From DASVBE01 sp963770375 (GTDB taxonomy: Bacteria; Actinomycetota; Actinomycetes; Streptosporangiales; Streptosporangiaceae): 64,000 nucleotides of DNA. The stretch spans positions 62,001 through 126,000 of the forward strand of contig CAVYPM010000007.1 in NCBI GenBank assembly GCA_963770375.1. Reading direction: 5' to 3'. A program made the translations under genes and the position numbers. The notes beneath the pieces are model-generated. The model was not told where the DNA came from, made no database searches, and was given only the letters and a program-made list of their open reading frames with translations. Of the stretch, positions 59,281 to 64,000 are shown one piece after another (positions within the stretch are counted from its first letter, which is position 1; each line of letters opens with the position of its first letter).

Positions 59281-59470
59281 GCCGGCGGAGCCAGCAGTAC
59301 TGGGCTAGTGGCGGGCCTGCCTTCCAGCGGCCCGCAGCGAGCGGTTAGCCCGCGGCCGGCGGAGCCGGCCGCAGCTCGCGCAGCGCCCTCCAGCGGCCCG
59401 CAGCGAGCGGCCAGCACAGTGCGAGGAGGGAAGGCAGCGCTCATAGCGGCCCGCAGCGAGCTAGCAAGCA
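59281..59470. repeat. Dispersed REP-like repeat, locus B
   Basis: Three copies of the core AGCGGCCCGCAGCGAG occur at 59326, 59392 and 59445. GCGAGGAGGGAAGGCAGCGC at 59421-59440 and the following bases match 2206-2244 with one difference over 39 bases, and GCGGAGCCAGCAG near 59285 matches 2122. The block fills the gap between the amidase and a convergent TetR gene. Confidence 0.7.
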
Positions 59471-59473
59471 CAT

Positions 59474-60142
59474 CTAGGCGATCTCCACCGGCCCGGACGG
59501 CCCGCGGCCCCGGGTCTGCCGCTCAGGCAGCGGCCGCAACTGGCTCATGTACTGCAGGACCTCGTCGATGAACGCGGTCGCCCGCGCCTTCGAGGTCTGC
59601 ACCGCCACGTCCCGCCCCGCCTCGTTCGACACCGCGGTAAGGATCAGCAGCAGCGTCGGCCCCAGTTCCTCCGCCTTGCTGCCGAGGCCATCCGTGTTGT
59701 TGATCACCCACGTGCGGAACTGCTGCCGCAGCAGATAGTCGAACCCTGGCGGCCCGCCGCCGGGCATGAAGATCCGGGCCACGTGCCGGTCCTGCCAGGC
59801 GCCCTCCAGGTAGGCCCGGGTGCCGGCCAGGAACAGCCGCGCCGCGTCCTTCTCCCCGGCGGCCAGCGCGGCCCGGTAGGCGCGCGCCGAGCGGTGCTGC
59901 TGCCGCGACTGGTAGTCGTTGAACAGCTCGATGTAGATGTCGGCCTTGCTGCTGAAGTGGTGGTACAGGCTGCCGACGCTCATGCCGGCCTGGTCCACGA
60001 TGTCGTTGACGTTGGCGTCGGCGTACCCCGACACCGCGAAAACCCGCGCGGCGGCCGCAAGCAGGGCCGCGCGGCTTGCCTCACCGCGCTTCGACCGGGC
60101 TGGCCTGTGCGCCGGCGGGCTGGCTTCCGCGATATCGGTCAT
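59474..60142 (-). CDS. TetR family transcriptional regulator
   Basis: About 222 residues with the TetR helix-turn-helix ALLAAAARVFAVSGYADANV followed by VDQAGMSVGSLYHHFSSKAD in residues ~22-70. The rest is a helical ligand-binding domain with EDVDEVLQYM-like C-terminal helices. The ATG at 60142 (MTDIAEASPP) is preferred; the frame is open much further upstream but reads as low-complexity Arg/Gly sequence. A pseudo-palindrome 128 bases upstream is a candidate operator. Target unknown. Confidence 0.85.
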   Translation of the reverse strand: MTDIAEASPPAHRPARSKRGEASRAALLAAAARVFAVSGYADANVNDIVDQAGMSVGSLYHHFSSKADIYIELFNDYQSRQQHRSARAYRAALAAGEKDAARLFLAGTRAYLEGAWQDRHVARIFMPGGGPPGFDYLLRQQFRTWVINNTDGLGSKAEELGPTLLLILTAVSNEAGRDVAVQTSKARATAFIDEVLQYMSQLRPLPERQTRGRGPSGPVEIA

Positions 60143-60269
60143 GTCACCAGTGTGCACGAACCGCAGCGCAAAGCGGAGCGGGAGCCGGCCCGAGCCGCGC
60201 TGCCAGACTGAATCAGGTTCGGGTCCGCCCGCCCGCCCACGGCCCGCTCGCCCCGTCCGCTTCCCCTGC

Positions 60270-60287
60270 TGAGCAAGCGCTCGTTCA
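60270..60287. promoter_or_regulatory. Pseudo-palindrome TGAGCAAGC-GCTCGTTCA, candidate TetR operator
   Basis: The two nine-base halves (60270-60278, 60279-60287) match in seven of nine positions and share the AAGCGCT-like centre seen in many TetR operators. It lies 128 bases upstream of the TetR gene at 59474-60142. Confidence 0.45.
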
Positions 60288-60482
60288 CACGGCCGGCGAC
60301 CTGCACGGACCGGCTCCGCCCGCCAAAGACGAGCCTTGTTCGGCCCGCCGGGCTGGTGATATACCAAGTGCGGTCGCTGGTGACGCCGCAGCGGCGCGCG
60401 GACTGGCCTGACCCCTCCGGCACCGATCCGGCCGGTGCCGTAAGGACCGGCCGCCGCCCGGTCAGCGGCTCACGCCAGCGCT

Positions 60483-60510
60483 GGCCCCGGCTGCCCCGGC
60501 AGCCGGGGCC
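60483..60510 (-). terminator. Perfect 28-base hairpin downstream of the second TetR gene
   Basis: GGCCCCGGCTGCC (60483-60495), CC, GGCAGCCGGGGCC (60498-60510). It lies about 130 bases after the stop of the minus-strand gene ending at 60643. Confidence 0.5.
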
Positions 60511-60642
60511 GGCTTGCTCCTGCCGGTTCCCCCGGCCTCCCCGAGCGCGCCGATTCTTATGGATGACGCACTGACGTATGCGGGCCGCCGTCACGACCGC
60601 CGGGCACCGGACCCCCGGCCCGTGCCCGGCGCCGTGACGGCA

Positions 60643-61467
60643 TCATGCAGTTCCCGGGTCGGCGGTTCGGCCTTCCGTGCCCGTGATCAGAACTTCGAGG
60701 CCGTCCAGGATGCGGGCCAGGCCGAAGCCGAACTCGTCGTCGACGCCGTCATCGTCATCCAGCGCCCCGGATGCGATTGCCTGGCGCAGCGCGGGATACC
60801 CGTCCGGGCCGATCAGCGCGGACATCGCGGCGCCGAGGCCGGGCATCCCGGGCGCCTCGCCGGAGCCGCCCGCGATGTCGTCCGCCAGCGTGGCCTGGTT
60901 CCGCACGAACCCGCTGACCAGCAGGATCGCGGACAGTTTCTGCTGCTCGGGCAACGGGGTCCCGGCCAGGCACTGCAGGGCGTCCTCCATCCAGGCGATG
61001 TTGTTCGGGCACAGCAGCAACTCGCCGCTGAGCGGCACCCGCAGCACCCACGGATGCCGCCGGTAGGCGGCCCGGATGCCGGCCGCCCACCGGGCCAGCC
61101 CGGCCCGCCAGCCGTCGCCGGGCTGGGCCGCCCCGGGCGCCGGCCCGAACGCGGTGTCCACCATCAGCGTCAGCAGGTCGTCCTTGGCCGGCACGTACCG
61201 GTACAGCGCCATCGTTGAGGCGCCCAGCTCGGCCGCGACCCGGCCCATGGACACCGACCCCAGCCCGTCGGTCACCGCCAGATGAATCCCGGCGGCCACG
61301 ATCCGTTCCAGACTGAGCCCCGGCTTGGGCCCCCGCCGCGGCCGCTCGGCCCGTCCCCAGGCCAGCGCGATGCTCGGCGGCAACGGCAGCTCCGCAGCCG
61401 GCCCAGCTCCGGCCAGCGCCGCCGCCCCGGCATCGGCCGCTCCCCCGCTCCTGACCTGCTCGCTCAT
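60643..61467 (-). CDS. TetR/AcrR family regulator divergent from an ABC exporter
   Basis: A 274-residue regulator. An Ala/Pro-rich N-terminus precedes the helix-turn-helix (IVAAGIHLAVTDGLGSVSMG followed by VAAELGASTMALYRYVPAKD), and the C-terminal part (WAAGIRAAYRRHPWVLRVPL, then SGFVRNQATL) matches the TetR_C_1/TetR_C_33 group often found with drug efflux. The start at 61467 lies 166 bases from the divergent ABC ATPase gene, and inverted repeats between them are likely operators. Confidence 0.9.
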   Translation of the reverse strand: MSEQVRSGGAADAGAAALAGAGPAAELPLPPSIALAWGRAERPRRGPKPGLSLERIVAAGIHLAVTDGLGSVSMGRVAAELGASTMALYRYVPAKDDLLTLMVDTAFGPAPGAAQPGDGWRAGLARWAAGIRAAYRRHPWVLRVPLSGELLLCPNNIAWMEDALQCLAGTPLPEQQKLSAILLVSGFVRNQATLADDIAGGSGEAPGMPGLGAAMSALIGPDGYPALRQAIASGALDDDDGVDDEFGFGLARILDGLEVLITGTEGRTADPGTA

Positions 61468-61544
61468 CCAGCCTCACCTCCCGGCGGCGCAACAGCGTAC
61501 AGGTTGCGCAGTTATTTCCGTAACCCTGTTGACGCCGCTCTCCA

Positions 61545-61600
61545 ACTGCGTATAGCTTACGCGTATTAGCGTAGTAAGTACACAGTACGGGATACGCAGT
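61545..61600. promoter_or_regulatory. Inverted-repeat operator cluster between TetR and ABC genes
   Basis: ACTGCGTAT (61545-61553) and its exact complement ATACGCAGT (61592-61600) flank the palindrome TACGCGTA (61558-61565) and a further TAGCGTA. The AT-rich block with repeated TACGC half-sites lies 34-89 bases upstream of the ABC ATPase start and is the evident target of the divergent TetR protein. Confidence 0.6.
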
Positions 61601-61633
61601 AAACCTGCGGCCGTGCAGAAAGGAGGCCACGTC

Positions 61634-62648
61634 ATGACGGCAAGCGGAGCAGGCAGCAGGCTGGCCATCGAGGCGGCCGGGCTGACCAAGTCCTACGGCG
61701 GCACCCAGGTCCTGGCCGGGGTCGGCCTGCAGGTCCCGCGGGGCAGCGTGTTCGCCCTGCTCGGGCCGAACGGCGCGGGCAAGACCACCACGGTGCGGAT
61801 CCTGGCCACGCTGACCCGGCCGGACGGCGGGCAGGCCCGGGTGGCCGGCCACGACATCGCCGCCCAGCGCGCCGAGGTCCGCCGCCGGATCAGCCTGACC
61901 GGGCAGTACGCGGCCCTGGACGAGCTGCTGACCGGCACCGAGAACCTGGTCATGCTGGGCCGGCTGCGCGGCCTGACCGCCCGTGCCGCCCGGGCCAGGG
62001 CCGCCGCACTTGCTGGACGAGTTCGGCCTGGCCGACGCGGCCGGCCGCCGGGCCGGCACGTACTCAGGCGGCCTGCGGCGCCGGCTGGACCTGGCCGCCA
62101 GCCTGATCGTCTCGCCCGAGGTCATCTTCCTGGACGAGCCGACCACGGGCCTGGACCCGCGCAGCAGGCAGGCGGTGCGGGCCCAGGTCACCGCGCAGGC
62201 CCGGGCCGGGGTCACGGTCCTGCTCACCACCCAGTACCTGGAGGAGGCCGACCAGCTGGCCGACCGCATCGCGGTCATCGACCACGGCGTGATCGTGGCC
62301 GAGGGCAGCCCGGCCCAGCTGAAGGACCAGGTGTCCGGCCAGCGCCTCGAGCTGGTCATGGCCGGCCCGGACGGTTTCGCCCAGGCGGCCCGCGTGCTCG
62401 GCGACCGGGTCAGCCACACCGACCCGGGCCCGCTGGTCCTGTCGGTGCGCACCGACGGCTCCGCCGCGCACGTCCGCGCGGTGCTCGACGAGGTGGACCC
62501 GGACCGGTCGCTGGTCCGCTCGTTCGGGATCCGGGCGGCCAGCCTGGACGACGTGTTCCTGGCCCTGACCGGCCACCCGGCCAAGCCCGCCGCCGCCGCG
62601 GACGCGGACGGCGCAGACCACGAACTGGAGGCAACCGCTCATGTCTGA
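61634..62648 (+). CDS. ABC-2 type export ATPase (DrrA-like), frame broken near base 62005
   Basis: About 338 residues. The first part has Walker A GPNGAGKTTTV and the Q-loop segment GQYAALDELLTGTENL. At the G/C-rich stretch near 62005 the frame shifts; the other frame continues LLDEFGLADAAGRRAGTYSG with signature SGGLRRRLDLAASL, Walker B VIFLDEPTTGLDP and H-loop LLTTQYLEEAD, then the DrrA-type C-terminal domain. One extra base explains the break. ATG at 61634 follows AAAGGAGG. It pairs with the permease behind it, overlapping it by eight bases, and exports drugs or lipids; the substrate is unknown. Divergent TetR control is likely. Confidence 0.88.
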
Positions 62649-63441
62649 CCTGGCCCTGCCCGCGCCGCGGGCCACCGCCAGCCGCCCCGCGGCCGGGCTC
62701 ACCGCCGTGGCCACGATGGTCACCCGCTGCCTGCGGCTCGGGCTGCGCAACGTCGACGGCCTGATCACCGCGCTGGCGCTGCCGGTGATGCTCATGCTGA
62801 TCTTCGTCTACCTGTTCGGCGGCGCCCTGCACACCGGCACCAGCTACGTGAACTACGTGGTGCCCGGCGTGCTGCTGGTCTGCCTCGGCTTCGGCACCGG
62901 CACCACCGCGGTGACCGTGTCGCAGGACATGACCGGCAGCATCATCGACCGGCTGCGGTCCATGAACACCCCGGCCACCTCGCTGATCACCGGCCACGTG
63001 GTAGCCAGCACACTGCGCAACCTGATCTCCACCGCCCTGGTGTTCGGCGTGGCCTTCGCGATCGGGTTCCGGCCCTCGGCCGGGGCGCTGGCCTGGCTGG
63101 CCGCGATCGGCCTGCTGGCCCTGTTCATCGTGGCGCTGTCCTGGCTGGCCGCGGCGATCGGCCTGCTGGCCCGGTCCGCCGAGGCGGCCGGCGGGATGAC
63201 CTTCCTGATCGCCTTCCTGCCCTACCCGAGCAGCGCGTTCGTCCCGGTCAGCACGATGCCGGGCTGGCTCCAGGGGTTCGCCGCGCACCAGCCGGCCAGC
63301 GAGGTCATCGCCGCGCTGCGCGGCCTGCTGCTGCACGGCTCAGCGGGCTCCGCCGCGGTCCCCGCGGTGGCCTGGAGCCTGGGCATCATCGCGGTCTCGG
63401 TGGCCGGCGCCAGCGCGGCGTTCCGGCTCCGCACCCGTTAG
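62641..63441 (+). CDS. ABC-2 type export permease (DrrB-like)
   Basis: A 266-residue protein with six helices. The first helix region is DGLITALALPVMLMLIFVYL, followed by YVNYVVPGVLLVCLGFGTGT and the amphipathic DMTGSIIDRLRSMNTPATSL, all DrrB/ABC2_membrane features; the late PYPSSAFVPVSTMPGWLQGF is the family's conserved loop before the last helix. ATG at 62641 lies within the end of the ATPase gene. It should form a dimer of ATPase and permease as a small-molecule exporter. Confidence 0.93.
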   Translation: MSDLALPAPRATASRPAAGLTAVATMVTRCLRLGLRNVDGLITALALPVMLMLIFVYLFGGALHTGTSYVNYVVPGVLLVCLGFGTGTTAVTVSQDMTGSIIDRLRSMNTPATSLITGHVVASTLRNLISTALVFGVAFAIGFRPSAGALAWLAAIGLLALFIVALSWLAAAIGLLARSAEAAGGMTFLIAFLPYPSSAFVPVSTMPGWLQGFAAHQPASEVIAALRGLLLHGSAGSAAVPAVAWSLGIIAVSVAGASAAFRLRTR

Positions 63442-63482
63442 GCCACGCCTGGCCCGCGCCGCGCCTGGTTCGCGCCCGGTGC

Positions 63483-64000
63483 TCAGAGCCGGGGGAACAG
63501 GCGTCCCGGCTGCTCGCCGGATTCGTAGACCTTCCAGGCCGGCCCGACGATCTCCGGGTCCGGCGCGTGCGCCACCGACGGGTCCTTGCCGGGGTAGTCC
63601 AGCTGGTGCAGCACCTGCTGGAGGGCACCGGTCCGGGCGCGCTTCTTGTCGTTGCTCTTGATCACCGTCCAGGGCGCGTCCGCGGTGTCGGTGTAGAAGA
63701 ACATGGCCTCCTTGGCCTCGGTGTACTCGTCCCACTTGGTCAGCGAGGCCAGATCGGTCGGGCTGAGCTTCCACTGCCGCACCGGGTCGAGCTGGCGGAT
63801 CACGAACCGGGTGCGCTGCTCCTGGCGGGACACCGAGAACCACAGCTTGATCAGCTGGATCCCGCTGCGCACCATCATCCGCTCGAGCTCCGGCGCCTGC
63901 CGGGTGAACTCCAGGTACTCCGCGGGCGTGCAGTACTCCATCACCCGCTCCACGCCGGCCCGGTTGTACCAGGACCGGTCGAACATGACGATCTCGCCGG
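63483..64000 (-). CDS. ppk2: Polyphosphate kinase 2 family protein, C-terminal part
   Basis: The last ~172 residues of a PPK2; the start is beyond the window edge. Visible motifs: MFDRSWYNRAGVERVMEYCT (the conserved FDRSWYNR motif after Walker B), WFSVSRQEQRTRFVIRQLDP, and APWTVIKSNDKKRARTGALQ. These define the class I ADP/GDP-forming PPK2, which phosphorylates nucleoside diphosphates with polyphosphate or the reverse. The end lies 40 bases from the convergent DrrB-like stop. Confidence 0.92.
   Translation of the reverse strand, partial: GEIVMFDRSWYNRAGVERVMEYCTPAEYLEFTRQAPELERMMVRSGIQLIKLWFSVSRQEQRTRFVIRQLDPVRQWKLSPTDLASLTKWDEYTEAKEAMFFYTDTADAPWTVIKSNDKKRARTGALQQVLHQLDYPGKDPSVAHAPDPEIVGPAWKVYESGEQPGRLFPRL

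Larger units (their letters stand above)
60143..60642. other. 500-base gap between two TetR genes
   Basis: No gene, tRNA or coding-like segment seen. It holds a TetR-type pseudo-palindrome at 60270-60287 and a perfect 28-base hairpin at 60483-60510. The rest is GC-rich sequence without obvious structure. Confidence 0.5.

Noticed and set aside
60143..60642. N-terminal extension of the TetR gene at 59474-60142 into the upstream gap
   Set aside because: The extra residues are low-complexity and would cover the likely operator; homologous TetR proteins start near the chosen ATG.

Overview
The window is very GC-rich (roughly 70% or more) and gene-dense, with many GTG and TTG starts and four-base ATGA/GTGA stop-start overlaps. 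Family content (CU044_5270 proteins, DUF5134, PaaX-like regulators, VC0807-type membrane protein, actinobacterial aerobic benzoyl-CoA genes, a propane-monooxygenase-type cluster) points to an actinomycete. A soil member of Streptosporangiales/Frankiales or a relative is my guess. I saw no rRNA, tRNA, CRISPR array, transposase or phage gene.

Layout. 1-5.5 kb: tail of a VKOR gene, a heterodimeric ABC exporter pair interrupted by a dispersed palindromic repeat, and a convergent MFS transporter. 5.7-12.5 kb: SMP-30 lactonase, a three-subunit molybdenum hydroxylase (order large-small-medium), a VC0807 membrane protein divergent from a TetR regulator with a palindromic operator between them, and an enoyl-CoA hydratase. 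12.6-22.3 kb: MMPL transporter, AldO-like FAD oxidase, tandem duplicated membrane-protein genes, DUF4282 gene, IlvD/Edd-type sugar-acid dehydratase, YjbQ, NRDE and MntH genes.

22.5-35.5 kb is the centrepiece: a soluble di-iron monooxygenase operon (prmA-prmB-prmC-prmD, amidohydrolase, MIP18/PaaD-like protein, zinc alcohol dehydrogenase, dedicated GroEL) on the minus strand. A small conserved-looking protein, a divergent AcoR/MimR-like activator and a GPR1/FUN34/YaaH permease lie upstream. The set resembles the mim/prm loci that oxidise propane, acetone or phenol: the oxygenase makes an alcohol, the dehydrogenase oxidises it, and the chaperonin assists hydroxylase folding. An inverted repeat TCTCA-N3-TGAGAC occurs once upstream of prmA and once upstream of the activator, and is the best regulator-site candidate. 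GC-rich hairpins sit in three of the intercistronic gaps.

35.6-45.8 kb: an unknown membrane-anchored protein, PadR regulator with peptide deformylase, a small membrane protein, boxB-boxC (aerobic benzoyl-CoA epoxidation and ring cleavage) divergent from a PaaX-type regulator, and a thiolase-like gene. 45.8-51 kb: MarR-MFS efflux operon with an operator array; ECF sigma factor followed by two paralogous CU044_5270 membrane proteins. 51-64 kb: LigD-type polymerase, PaaX regulator, TetR regulators, DUF5134 pair, GH13 glucosidase, lipoprotein amidase, an ABC-2 export pair divergent from a TetR gene, and the 3' end of a PPK2 gene.

A recurring oddity is single-base frame breaks in otherwise intact genes (prmA, prmB, DUF4282, MFS tail, CU044_5270, amidase, ABC ATPase, others), mostly in short G/C runs. 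Most need removal of one base. This looks more like indel error in the assembly than biology, and it explains apparent fusions such as prmA-prmB.
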